Position numbers and translations under genes: made by a program
Origin: Bacillus infantis
Lineage (GTDB): Bacteria > Bacillota > Bacilli > Bacillales > Cytobacillaceae
DNA: 64,000 nt
Direction: 5' to 3'
Assembly: GCF_020171945.1 (NCBI RefSeq)
Contig: NZ_JAIVAP010000011.1
Coordinates: forward strand, 1 to 64,000
The notes under the pieces: model-generated
Told to the model about the DNA's origin: nothing
Databases searched by the model: none
The model's input: the letters and a program-made list of their open reading frames with translations, nothing else
In this document: in pieces, positions 43,603-51,775 of the stretch
How positions within the stretch are numbered: the first letter of the stretch is position 1
How the letters are laid out: each line of letters begins with the position of its first letter

Positions 43603-44502
43603 ATGAAAGTTGGTTCTGACATGTCGAGTACAAACGCAGGCATTTTTATGCTGAAAGAAATGAAGGATAAGCTTCCTCCTTCAGAACGGAAAATTGCAGA
43701 GTTTATTTTAAAACAGCCCCAGGATGCGATTGGCATGACAACAGCCGGCCTCGGCAAAGCGACAAACACAAGCAGCGCGGCAGTCATCCGGATGTGCAAA
43801 TCCCTTAATGTCAGCGGCATCCAGGAGCTGAAGATCCGGATTGCCGGCGACCTGCAAAGGAAGGCAAAAGACGTACTTAGGGATATAGAACCCAATGAAT
43901 CATGTCCTTCCACCATTGAAAAAATGACTTCCCACAGCCTCCAAACCATCCGGGAAACCGCAGACCTGCTGCATAGCGAGGAGCTTGAAAAAGCTGTAGA
44001 AGCATTATTGGACGCGAAAGGAATCCATTTTTTTGGAGTAGGTGCCTCAAGCATTTCTGCGATGGATGCGGAACAGAAATTCCTCAGAATCAACAGGCCG
44101 GCAAGGGCATACAACGATTTGCATATGTGCACCACCGTGGTTGCCAATGCTGATGAAAGGGACGTCGTGCTGGGCATTTCCTTTTCAGGAGAAACGTATG
44201 AAGTCGCAAAAGTCCTGCAGCTGGCAAAAGAAAAGGGAGCAACCACCATCAGCCTTACCAAGTACGGCAGCTCCCTGGTTTCTAGCTATGCAGACATCTG
44301 CCTGTATACCTCCAACTCCATGGAAGCCACATTCAGAAGCGGCGCCACATCCTCACGCCTCGCACAGCTTCATGTAATCGATATCTTATTTATGTGCGTG
44401 GCGTCAAGGACTTATGAGAAGACAGTTACGTATTTGGATTCTACGAGAGATGCGATCGGGTCGTTGTTTGAGGAGCCGTTTCGGCGGGGGAAGAGGGCGT
44501 AG
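43603..44502 (+). CDS. murR: MurR/RpiR family transcriptional regulator
   Basis: The 299-residue protein has an N-terminal RpiR helix-turn-helix (MLKEMKDKLPPSERKIAEFI, then NTSSAAVIRMCKSLNVSG, residues ~10-75) and a SIS sugar-phosphate-binding domain (about 125-260: GIHFFGVGASSISAMDAEQK, VLGISFSGETYEVAKVLQLA, LTKYGSSLVSSYADICLYTS). In B. subtilis and E. coli MurR senses MurNAc-6-P and represses murein sugar genes. Here it lies three bases after the ATPase gene as the last gene of the operon, so it probably controls it through the palindrome at 34840. ATG 43603 has only a weak binding site and may rely on coupling. The last ~110 bases turn sharply G-rich before class A copy 7. Confidence 0.88.
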   Translation: MKVGSDMSSTNAGIFMLKEMKDKLPPSERKIAEFILKQPQDAIGMTTAGLGKATNTSSAAVIRMCKSLNVSGIQELKIRIAGDLQRKAKDVLRDIEPNESCPSTIEKMTSHSLQTIRETADLLHSEELEKAVEALLDAKGIHFFGVGASSISAMDAEQKFLRINRPARAYNDLHMCTTVVANADERDVVLGISFSGETYEVAKVLQLAKEKGATTISLTKYGSSLVSSYADICLYTSNSMEATFRSGATSSRLAQLHVIDILFMCVASRTYEKTVTYLDSTRDAIGSLFEEPFRRGKRA

Positions 44503-44510
44503 AGAGTATT

Positions 44511-44556
44511 GGTGACAGGTACCACCCGAATAATCTTGTTTCACGAATTGTTTCAC
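44511..44556 (+). repeat. Class A dispersed repeat, copy 7
   Basis: It begins GGTGACAGGTACCACCCGAA, eight bases after the murR stop, same orientation. In the 50 bases before it (44461-44510) I count 22 G and 6 C. Confidence 0.85.
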
Positions 44557-44680
44557 AAAGGGAGGGCCAATTTAGGCATTTGCCTGCTCAGTGGGTTCTT
44601 CCGTTATAAATGTACAAATAATATCCTCAATAAAGAAGAAATTATTTAGGGATATAAAGTCATGAAACCTGTCAAAGCAA

Positions 44681-44727
44681 GACAAAGAAAGAACCTGGCT
44701 TCACATCGCCAGGTTCTTTTCTTTGTC
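44681..44727. terminator. Strong bidirectional terminator after the murein operon
   Basis: GACAAAGAAAGAACCTGGC pairs with GCCAGGTTCTTTTCTTTGTC around an eight-base loop. It lies between murR and the convergent small membrane protein gene. No other gene is seen in 44557-44837. Confidence 0.8.
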
Positions 44728-44837
44728 ATGATTACTCTGTGCTGGAACACCCTCTGTAAAAGAATTTCTTAAAGAGAAAAAGCAGACTCAAATAGCCGCA
44801 TTTGATCGTACTGCTATTTAATCAATTTATCTCATCA

Positions 44838-45104
44838 TTAATCACCAGAAATTGAACTCAGTGCCAATAAAATATCCATGATGATCCAGATTATAAAACC
44901 GACATAAAACAACATAAGCCATAGGGTTAGTTTATTAAAGCCTTTATTCATAATAATGAGAACCACATAAAAGAAAAGGGATAATAACAGCGGATTTTTC
45001 CAGTATCCTGCGTTTAAAGAATACTTGTATACAAGGTAAGCCGATGAAACGAACCAAAGGAAAAGAACGATGTAATGGGTATTTTTTGGGATTTTCATTT
45101 TCAT
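44838..45104 (-). CDS. Small membrane protein, 88 residues
   Basis: The product begins MKMKIPKNTHYIVLFLWFVS and has three hydrophobic segments (ending GFIIWIIMDILLALSSISGD). A longer upstream reading frame exists, but its N-terminal part is a translated class A repeat (KHLCETRFFGWYLSP), so ATG 45104 is taken as the start even though its ribosome binding site is weak. The family was not recognised. A class A repeat lies about 60 bases upstream of the start, in the region where the promoter should be. Confidence 0.55.
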   Translation of the reverse strand: MKMKIPKNTHYIVLFLWFVSSAYLVYKYSLNAGYWKNPLLLSLFFYVVLIIMNKGFNKLTLWLMLFYVGFIIWIIMDILLALSSISGD

Positions 45105-45165
45105 AATAAAATTAGTGTAACATGGGGAGCTAATTTGAAACAATAATACTGTGGGAAAGGATGAA

Positions 45166-45212
45166 GGTGACAGGTACCACCCGAAAAATCTTGTTTCACA
45201 TAAATGTTTCAT
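45166..45212 (+). repeat. Class A dispersed repeat, copy 8
   Basis: It begins GGTGACAGGTACCACCCGAA and runs opposite to both neighbouring minus-strand genes, the only copy with this relation. It is followed directly by class B, as in copy 9. Confidence 0.85.
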
Positions 45213-45861
45213 GAAAAGTGAGCCAAGGGACCTGACCCCCTGGCCCAATCATCCCATTATCCTCTAATATATACGGAATGTTTTCTTCCTCAAATATACC
45301 CGCTAGATGATTCCTCTCCAGCTGCTGTCTTGTGTTCAGCTCATTGATATGAGGGGTGAGCTCATTATAGTTTTGGCTGCTGCTGGCGAGCACCTCTAAA
45401 TAAGTTAGAATAAAAAGCCTTTTTTCCATGATTCCAATAACTGAATTCTTGTGTTCTTTGAAAGCAGAGGGGGCTTTCATATTATTTGCCTCTAAAATGA
45501 GGTTGTTCAGGCTCTTTTTGCTTTCCTGCAATGCATCTATGTTTAAAGAGGCAGGGGTGGATGACTGCATGAGATAGGTATTTAAGATAGCGCCGCTTTG
45601 TTCTGTGTACGCCTGCTGTTCCTTCAAGTAGGCAATCATTTTTTCATGCTTGTATACAATAAAATTATTGTAGAATTGCTTTGGCATGCCGGATAGTACT
45701 GTAAGGACCAGCACAATAGCAATCAGGCTATAGCTCCACCTGGCCTTGGGCCGTCTGCTTTTAAGTGCAGGCTGATATATATCGGTCTGGCCGAATGGTT
45801 GGCTGCTGCGGTTAAGCTCCTTCATTTCTTTTCGAAAATGCTTTTGGGCTGGTGTTGCCAA
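45196..45861 (-). CDS. Single-pass membrane protein whose C-terminus is encoded by repeats
   Basis: TTG 45861 has GGGGG eight bases upstream; the longer frame to 45954 has no binding site. The 221-residue product has a basic cytoplasmic N-terminus (to KSRRPKARW), one membrane helix (SYSLIAIVLVLTVLSGMP, ~40-58) and a helical extracytoplasmic region (EKMIAYLKEQQAYTEQSGAI... NELNTRQQLERNHLAGIFEE). The last ~20 residues (GMIGPGGQVPWLTFHETFM) are translated class B and class A repeat, so the native C-terminus was probably lost when the composite repeat arrived. The family is unknown. Confidence 0.6.
   Translation of the reverse strand: MATPAQKHFRKEMKELNRSSQPFGQTDIYQPALKSRRPKARWSYSLIAIVLVLTVLSGMPKQFYNNFIVYKHEKMIAYLKEQQAYTEQSGAILNTYLMQSSTPASLNIDALQESKKSLNNLILEANNMKAPSAFKEHKNSVIGIMEKRLFILTYLEVLASSSQNYNELTPHINELNTRQQLERNHLAGIFEEENIPYILEDNGMIGPGGQVPWLTFHETFM
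45220..45247. repeat. Class B (REP-like) palindrome
   Basis: GAGCCAAGGGACCTGACCCC followed by CTGGCCCA, joined to class A copy 8 by TGAAAAGT. It encodes the C-terminus of the minus-strand gene at 45196. Confidence 0.75.
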
Positions 45862-45954
45862 ATTGTTTCCCCCTACTAGGTACATCGTTTTATTCCATTT
45901 TAATCCATATTCGAAAGTGAGACAATCCCACCTGTGCCAATAGAGAATGGGCAT

Positions 45955-45974
45955 TTAATCAATCGTTTGATTAA
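45955..45974. repeat. Class C 20 bp palindrome
   Basis: TTAATCAATCGTTTGATTAA lies between the divergent genes at 45196 and 46228, one mismatch from perfect symmetry. Confidence 0.7.
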
Positions 45975-46136
45975 AACTTAACCTGTTCTCAACCCCCCTA
46001 TATAAAAAAGCCGGGTTCTTTTTATCCCTTTTTCCTCATACTTATGTACCAAGATTTCTGGTTGAGAGATTCTATGCTTTAAAAAAGAAGAGAAGTGATC
46101 AGCTGCATTCAAGAGTCATTATCTTAAAATAGTAGT

Positions 46137-46189
46137 AAAATTATTAATTTTCAAAAAATATTGACAATTAAACTTTCACCCTTTACTGT
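46137..46189 (+). promoter_or_regulatory. Promoter of the second transporter/hydrolase operon
   Basis: TTGACA (46161-46166) and TACTGT (46184-46189) are 17 bases apart. AAAATTATTAATTTT (46137-46151) is a perfect 15 bp palindrome directly upstream, like those at 9400 and 34840. No cre-like site follows the -10 box here. An RpiR regulator or the operon's own GntR protein could bind. Confidence 0.6.
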
Positions 46190-46227
46190 AAATATTAATA
46201 AATTTGTAAAACATAGGAAGTGTTGTC

Positions 46228-47046
46228 TTGGTTAAAAGTGTTAACAGTTTACATTCAACATTTTTCAGCGGGAAAGTCGTTTTGGTTACAGGGGCAGGCC
46301 ATGGCATTGGAAAAGGGATTTGCGAGGCTTTTATAACGCATGGGGCCACTGTTGTTGGGACGGATATTTTGGAAGAAAATCTTCAAAGGGCCGAGAAAGA
46401 GATCAACAGCTTGGCGAAAGAACAGGGCCAGGAAAATCAATTTCATACATATGCAGCTGATATTACAAAAGAAAGTAATGTGAAAGAGCTGATTGAATTT
46501 GTCATAAGCAAACTTGGCAAAATCGATATTCTTGTCAATAATGCCGGAGGTGTGTGCGGGCAGGTGCACAAACCGGTAGAGGAAGTGCCGGAGGAGGATT
46601 GGCACAAAATCTTTGCCGTTAATCTGGACGCAGCTTTTTACACGATCAAAGCTGTCGCCCCGCATATGAAGCAAAATAAATTTGGAAGAATCATTAATAT
46701 ATCAAGCGGTGCAGGAAGAAGTACGAGCCTGACCGGGATTCAGGCATATGCAAGTGCCAAAGCGGGGCAGATCGGCTTAACGCGGCAGATGGCGCAGGAG
46801 CTGGGCCCTTACGGAATCACAGTTAATAATGTTGCTCCGGGATTTGTTGTCTCTAATCCTTCAACCAAGAAGCAGTGGGAGAGCATGTCAAAAGAGCAGC
46901 AGCAGAATCTGATTGCTTCCATCTCAGTAAAACGTTTGGGGGAGCCGGAAGATATAGCTTATCCAGTGTTATTCTTTGCATCTGATTGGGCTGGTTATGT
47001 GAGCGGGCAAATCCTTTCAGCTGATGGCGGACAACAACTCTTCTAG
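46228..47046 (+). CDS. SDR family oxidoreductase
   Basis: TTG 46228 follows AGGAAGTG. The 272-residue short-chain dehydrogenase has TGAGHGIGKGICEAF (cofactor loop, ~21-35), DILVNNAGGVCG, INISSGAGRSTSLTG (catalytic Ser), the YASAKAGQIGLTRQMA tyrosine-lysine pair (~170-174), and the C-terminal YVSGQILSADGGQQLF. An Asp after the second strand (VVGTDILE) suggests NAD. It is the first gene of the operon and is followed 11 bases later by the ketopantoate-reductase-like gene, so the two probably carry out successive redox steps on the imported compound. The substrate is unknown. Confidence 0.88.
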   Translation: MVKSVNSLHSTFFSGKVVLVTGAGHGIGKGICEAFITHGATVVGTDILEENLQRAEKEINSLAKEQGQENQFHTYAADITKESNVKELIEFVISKLGKIDILVNNAGGVCGQVHKPVEEVPEEDWHKIFAVNLDAAFYTIKAVAPHMKQNKFGRIINISSGAGRSTSLTGIQAYASAKAGQIGLTRQMAQELGPYGITVNNVAPGFVVSNPSTKKQWESMSKEQQQNLIASISVKRLGEPEDIAYPVLFFASDWAGYVSGQILSADGGQQLF

Positions 47047-47057
47047 GAGGATAAGAA

Positions 47058-48110
47058 ATGGAAATTACGATTATTGGAGCGGGAGCAATAGGCGGGGTGC
47101 TGGGAGCATATCTCGTCAGGGACGGAAACAAAGTGATATTCTGCGATTCGGCTGAAGACCATGTACGTGCGATGAATGCGCAGGGACTCAGGATTGAAGG
47201 TCCGGATGAGATCCTGAATGCAGCATGCACCGCCTTTACACCGAAAGAGCTGGTAGAGCAGGGAAAGCCATTGGACACTGTCTTTCTGTGTGTAAAAGCA
47301 CAGCATACCGAAGAGGCACTGAAACCTTTTCTTTCTTTGATTGACAAGAACACCAAGGTGGTTTCGTTCCAGAATGGATTATGTGAAAACCAGATTGCTA
47401 AATTGATAGGCAAGGAAAAGACAATCGGCTGTTTTGTGAATTTCTCAGCGGATTACCTGGGCCCGGGCAGGATCCTTTATGGCGGCACGGCAGCCCTGTA
47501 CCTTGGGGAGCTTGACGGCACCATAAGTCCGAGAGTGCTGGAATTGAAAGATATCCTTTCCTGCTGGGGCCCTGTACAGGTGACAGAAAACATCTGGGGC
47601 TATTTGTGGGGGAAGATGTCCTACGCAGGATTATTATACGGAACAGCACTTGTGGATGAAACGATGGCCGCTGTCGTCCGGAACAAGGAGCTGCGGCCAG
47701 CATTGATGGAGCTGTGCGCTGAAATCCTGGAAGTAGCTGAGAAGATTGGTGTTGTCCCTATCGGGTTTGATGACTGGGTACCCGCATTGGTCTATCCAAG
47801 GGGAGAGACGGATGAAGAAACCTTGAATGATCAATTGGAACGGCTGAGCGAACGGATGGCAAGCAATAAAAAAACCAAGAGCGGCATATGGCGGGACCTG
47901 GCTGTCAGAAAGCGAAGAACCGAAATCGATTCACAGCTCGTCCCGATCGTCGAGATAGGGGAAAGGCATCACATCCAGATGCCATTAACGAAAACACTGA
48001 TCTCTCTTATCAAAGAAATAGAAAATGGCGACCGGCAGATGTCATGGGAAAATCTTAACTTACTAAAATCAAAATATGAGCAGGGTGAAGAGAATGTTAT
48101 TCCATCATGA
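47058..48110 (+). CDS. 2-dehydropantoate 2-reductase-like (ApbA/PanE family) oxidoreductase
   Basis: ATG 47058 follows TAGGAGGAT. The 350-residue protein starts with the ketopantoate reductase cofactor motif MEITIIGAGAIGGVLGAYLV and has VKAQHTEEALKPFL, VVSFQNGLCEN and IWGYLWGKMSYAGLLYGTAL (the catalytic-type Lys lies in WGKM). True PanE proteins are about 300 residues; this one is longer, with an insertion around NKKTKSGIWRDLAVRKRRTE, a feature of relatives acting on other 2-oxo or 2-hydroxy acids. In this catabolic operon it is unlikely to serve pantothenate synthesis. Its end overlaps the GntR gene. Confidence 0.85.
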   Translation: MEITIIGAGAIGGVLGAYLVRDGNKVIFCDSAEDHVRAMNAQGLRIEGPDEILNAACTAFTPKELVEQGKPLDTVFLCVKAQHTEEALKPFLSLIDKNTKVVSFQNGLCENQIAKLIGKEKTIGCFVNFSADYLGPGRILYGGTAALYLGELDGTISPRVLELKDILSCWGPVQVTENIWGYLWGKMSYAGLLYGTALVDETMAAVVRNKELRPALMELCAEILEVAEKIGVVPIGFDDWVPALVYPRGETDEETLNDQLERLSERMASNKKTKSGIWRDLAVRKRRTEIDSQLVPIVEIGERHHIQMPLTKTLISLIKEIENGDRQMSWENLNLLKSKYEQGEENVIPS

Positions 48111-48753
48111 AAACCTATCAGACCATGTAGCAAAATTAATCAGAAAAATGATCTTCAATGGCACCCTTAAACCAGGAGAAAAGATTAACCAGGTGCAGCT
48201 GGCCGAAAGCCTGGATATATCGAGGGGGCCGGTCCGGGAAGCTTTGAGCATGCTTCAGAATGAGGGGCTTATCAAGCACGAGACCAACAGAGGAACCTTT
48301 GTGACGACTCTTTCTTTCCAGGACGCTTACGAAATCTATACATTAAGGGCCCTTTTGGAAGCAAAGGCTGCAGAGCTCGCTGTAAAACATTTAACAGAAA
48401 ATGATTTTAATAGATTGCAAGAATGCCTGGATGTTTTTGGGGAGGCATTAAGGAATAAAGATCTGGAAGAAGAGGCTTCATGCGATATTCTTTTTCACGG
48501 GACCATTGTCAAAGCCTCCCGGCATGAAAGGCTCATCCATATGCATAAACAGCTGAACACCCAGGTTGGCGCTATGTTCTTGACTGTCGCCAATATGCTG
48601 CCGGACCGGGCGGCACTGGTGGTTGAGAATCATCAAAAGCTTTTGGAAGCTTTAAGATCGAAGGATGAGGAACGGGTAAGCAGGGAGTTTTCAGATCATT
48701 ATGTGCATGCTCTTGAGGAATTGGAAAATGTAAAAAGCCTACTAACAATCTAA
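48094..48753 (+). CDS. GntR family regulator, FadR/FCD type
   Basis: ATG 48094 has AGGGTGAAGAG upstream; an in-frame ATG at 48076 is an alternative. The 219-residue product has a winged helix (LIRKMIFNGTLKPGEKINQV, LAESLDISRGPVREALSMLQ, residues ~10-70) and a C-terminal FCD domain of six helices (YEIYTLRALLEAKAAELAVK, with metal-type residues in DILFHGTIVKASRHERL). FCD regulators respond to small carboxylic acids. It overlaps the preceding gene by 17 bases and precedes the transporter genes, so it probably controls this operon in response to the transported compound or a breakdown acid. Confidence 0.88.
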   Translation: MLFHHENLSDHVAKLIRKMIFNGTLKPGEKINQVQLAESLDISRGPVREALSMLQNEGLIKHETNRGTFVTTLSFQDAYEIYTLRALLEAKAAELAVKHLTENDFNRLQECLDVFGEALRNKDLEEEASCDILFHGTIVKASRHERLIHMHKQLNTQVGAMFLTVANMLPDRAALVVENHQKLLEALRSKDEERVSREFSDHYVHALEELENVKSLLTI

Positions 48754-48766
48754 AGGTGGTGATTCT

Positions 48767-49783
48767 GTGCTGCTTGATATCAATAACGTATCCCTCGAGT
48801 TAAAAAAGGACGGCAAATATACAAAAATATTAGATCAGATTTCTTTCCGGGTGAATAAAGGGGAGACAGTCGGGATTGTCGGGGAATCCGGCTGCGGGAA
48901 AAGCATGACAGCACTTTCCCTTATGCGCCTATTGCCGGATAAGGCCAAGCTTGATGGCGAAATTGTTCTGGATGGAAACGACATAACCAAATATAAGAAG
49001 AAACAGATGGAGAAAATCAGGGGCGATAAGATGTCGATGATTTTCCAGGATCCGCTCACTTCCCTGAACCCCCTGCACACAGTGGGGAAGCAGATTGATG
49101 AGACGCTTATGCTTCATACCGATTTAAGTAAAAACCAAAGAAAAAGCAGGATCATCGAACTGCTGAAAGAGGTCGGGCTTCCGAGGGCTGACGAGCTGAT
49201 CTATGAATATCCCCACCAGCTGTCCGGGGGGATGAGGCAAAGGATTATGATCGCAATCGCAATGGCCTGCAACCCAAGCATGCTGATCTGTGATGAGCCG
49301 ACCACGGCTTTGGATGTGACAGTCCAGGCGCAGATTCTTGAGCTGATGAACAAACTCAAGAAGTCCAATGATATGGGGATTATTATGATCACACATGATT
49401 TGGGCGTTGTGGCTGAAGTATGTGACAGGGTCGTGGTCATGTATGCCGGGAAAATCGTCGAGCAGGCGGATGTGAAAGAATTGTTTGCCAGCCCTAAGCA
49501 TCCTTATACAAAAGGGCTGCTGGATTCTGTACCGAGGCTCGGAGTCAAGAAAGAGAAGCTCGGGTCGATTCCAGGCATGGTGCCTTCACCTGATAAAATG
49601 CCGCAGGGCTGCCGCTTTTATGACCGGTGCGGGATGGCCATGGAAATCTGCAGAACGAATATGCCGGAAATAAAAGATGTCGGGCAAAATCATCAAGCTG
49701 CGTGCTGGCTATACGAAGGAAAGGAGGGAGAATCTTTTGACACTGCTGGAAGTAAAGGAGTTAAAACAGCACTTCACTCTTAA
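48767..49783 (+). CDS. Oligopeptide-type ABC transporter ATPase, OppD/DppD type
   Basis: GTG 48767 follows AAAGGTGGTG. The 338-residue ATPase has Walker A GESGCGKSM, Q-loop MIFQDPLTSLNPLHTVGKQI, signature [15 protein letters not shown], Walker [25 protein letters not shown] and the Cys-rich oligo_HPY tail (GCRFYDRCGMAMEIC). It is clearly paralogous to the ATPase at 41634. It drives import together with the ATPase encoded by the overlapping next gene. Confidence 0.92.
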   Translation: MLLDINNVSLELKKDGKYTKILDQISFRVNKGETVGIVGESGCGKSMTALSLMRLLPDKAKLDGEIVLDGNDITKYKKKQMEKIRGDKMSMIFQDPLTSLNPLHTVGKQIDETLMLHTDLSKNQRKSRIIELLKEVGLPRADELIYEYPHQLSGGMRQRIMIAIAMACNPSMLICDEPTTALDVTVQAQILELMNKLKKSNDMGIIMITHDLGVVAEVCDRVVVMYAGKIVEQADVKELFASPKHPYTKGLLDSVPRLGVKKEKLGSIPGMVPSPDKMPQGCRFYDRCGMAMEICRTNMPEIKDVGQNHQAACWLYEGKEGESFDTAGSKGVKTALHS

Positions 49784-50729
49784 AAAAGGCTTTCTGGGCG
49801 AAAAGAAAACGGTCAAGGCAGTAGATGGCGTCAGCTTTAAGGTAGAGCAGGGGGAAACCCTGGGGATAGTAGGTGAATCCGGCTGCGGAAAATCGAGCCT
49901 GGGAAGGTCGATTCTTCAGCTGATCAAACCCACCTCCGGAGAGATCTTATTCAATGGAAGAAATATTACGAATCTCCCAAGAAAAGACATGAAAGAACTG
50001 CGCCGGGATATGCAAATTGTCTTCCAGGATCCGTATGCATCTTTGAATCCGAGGAGCACCATCCGTTCTATTTTAGAAGCACCGCTGATCATACATGGAC
50101 TGAAAAGCAGGCCTGAGCGGATGAAAATCATCGAGGGTATCATTGATAAAATAGGCATCCGCAAAGATCAGCTGGATCGTTACCCGCATGAATTTTCCGG
50201 GGGCCAGAGGCAGCGGATCGGCATAGCCAGGGCGCTTACCTTGAATCCTAAGCTCATTATAGCGGATGAGCCTGTATCAGCACTTGATGTCTCAGTACAG
50301 TCCCAGGTGCTGAATCTGATGGTCGACCTGCAGAAAGAATTGAACCTGAGCTACATATTCATCTCTCACGATTTATCGGTGGTGCAGCATATATCTGACA
50401 GGGTCGCGGTCATGTATCTGGGGAAAATCGTCGAGATTACCCATGTGGAGGAATTATACAAAAATCCTCTGCATCCCTATACAAAAGCACTCTTAACAGC
50501 AGTGCCGCTGCCGGACCCTACCCAGAAAAGAGAGCGGATCATCCTGCAGGGAGATTTGCCAAGTCCCATCAATCCTCCAAGCGGATGCCCGTTCCATACC
50601 AGATGCCCGTCCGCTACCGCTGCATGCAAAGAGGACGTGCCGAGCCTTAAAGAAAAAGTGATGGACCACTGGGTTGCCTGCATCCATGTACATCCAGAAG
50701 AGGCAAATAGAAAATCGCAAATTTCATAG
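49737..50729 (+). CDS. Oligopeptide-type ABC transporter ATPase, OppF/DppF type
   Basis: TTG 49737 has AGGAGGGAGAA a few bases upstream, inside the end of the preceding gene (47 base overlap). The 330-residue ATPase has LKQHFTLKKGFLGEKKTVKA, Walker A GESGCGKSS, IVFQDPYASLNPRSTI, signature FSGGQRQRIGIARAL, Walker B LIIADEPVSALDVSVQ, FISHDLSVV and GCPFHTRCPSATAAC. It is paralogous to the protein at 42622. Long overlap implies translational coupling of the two ATPase subunits. Confidence 0.92.
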   Translation: MTLLEVKELKQHFTLKKGFLGEKKTVKAVDGVSFKVEQGETLGIVGESGCGKSSLGRSILQLIKPTSGEILFNGRNITNLPRKDMKELRRDMQIVFQDPYASLNPRSTIRSILEAPLIIHGLKSRPERMKIIEGIIDKIGIRKDQLDRYPHEFSGGQRQRIGIARALTLNPKLIIADEPVSALDVSVQSQVLNLMVDLQKELNLSYIFISHDLSVVQHISDRVAVMYLGKIVEITHVEELYKNPLHPYTKALLTAVPLPDPTQKRERIILQGDLPSPINPPSGCPFHTRCPSATAACKEDVPSLKEKVMDHWVACIHVHPEEANRKSQIS

Positions 50730-50749
50730 AAACAAAGGAGGCGGAATAA

Positions 50750-51763
50750 GTGGATGCTCTCCGCTATTTGCTAAAGAGATTGCTGCTGATGATCCCGATC
50801 CTGATCGGCATCAGCCTGCTGACATTCTTCATATCCAACACCATCCCGGGAGATCCGGCAAGATTGGCTGCAGGGCCGTACGCAGACGCGAAAGTCATTG
50901 AAGAGCTGCAGGAAAAAATGGGTCTGAACGATCCGGTATATGTCCAATACTTCAATTACATGAAGAACCTGCTGCAGGGAGATTTGGGAAACAGCAATTA
51001 TTCGCACCGTCCTGTTATGGAGGATATCAAACAGTATTTTCCGGCAACACTGGAACTGACCTTTTTTTCCATGTTCATTACGATACTGATCGGGATTCCT
51101 TTAGGAGTCATAAGCGCCAGCAAAAAGGATAAAATCGCGGATCAATTCGCCCGTGTCATGGCCTTGATAGGGGTCGCCATGCCGGCATTCTGGCTGGGCA
51201 TCATCTTCCTGCTGTTTTTCTATCTGCAGCTGGGGGTGCTGCCTGGATCAGGAAGGCTGGATACCGGGCTTCCCCCGCCGACAAATATCACAGGCATGTA
51301 CACAATCGACGCACTTTTAACCGGCAATTGGACAGTGTTCAATTCTGCCGTGATCCATCTGATTCTGCCGGGAGTCACACAGGCTGCTGTCACGATCGGG
51401 ATGATTACGAGAATGACAAGGTCTTCAATGCTTGAAGTATTAAGAAGTGACTATATCAGGACAGCTTCAGCCAAGGGCGGCTCTGAAAACAGGGTGCTGT
51501 ACGGCCATGCGCTGAGAAATGGCATGATGCCAATCCTGACACTCCTGGGAATGACTTTCGGCCACTCACTGGGCGGCAGTGTCCTGGTAGAGTCGGTGTT
51601 TTCCTGGCCGGGCCTCGGCAAGTATGCAGTCAATGCGATCACCTATCTCGATTTCCCGGCAGTCATGGCAGTCACCATCCTCATTGCCGTGCTGTTTATC
51701 ACAGTGAACCTGATCATCGATCTTTTATACCAGGTAATCGATCCGAGACTTAATTATGAATAA
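50750..51763 (+). CDS. Oligopeptide-type ABC transporter permease, OppB/DppB type
   Basis: GTG 50750 follows GGAGGCGG. The 337-residue membrane protein opens YLLKRLLLMIPILIGISLLT, then EELQEKMGLNDPVYVQYFNY, GDLGNSNYSHRPV, a longer periplasmic loop than the paralog at 39765 (LGVLPGSGRLDTGLPPPTNI), the EAA loop around DYIRTASAKGGSENRVLYGH and GHSLGGSVLVESVFSWPGLG, ending VIDPRLNYE. Six helices are expected. It forms the pore with the permease encoded 12 bases downstream. Confidence 0.9.
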   Translation: MDALRYLLKRLLLMIPILIGISLLTFFISNTIPGDPARLAAGPYADAKVIEELQEKMGLNDPVYVQYFNYMKNLLQGDLGNSNYSHRPVMEDIKQYFPATLELTFFSMFITILIGIPLGVISASKKDKIADQFARVMALIGVAMPAFWLGIIFLLFFYLQLGVLPGSGRLDTGLPPPTNITGMYTIDALLTGNWTVFNSAVIHLILPGVTQAAVTIGMITRMTRSSMLEVLRSDYIRTASAKGGSENRVLYGHALRNGMMPILTLLGMTFGHSLGGSVLVESVFSWPGLGKYAVNAITYLDFPAVMAVTILIAVLFITVNLIIDLLYQVIDPRLNYE

Positions 51764-51775
51764 GGAGGGAACTTA

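Noticed and set aside
44838-45248. 136-residue version of the small membrane protein
   Set aside because: The extra N-terminus is a reverse-translated class A/B repeat; the later ATG at 45104 gives a normal three-helix protein.
47058-48110. Pantothenate biosynthesis gene panE
   Set aside because: The protein is longer than usual and sits in a catabolic operon with no other pantothenate gene, so only family-level naming is justified.
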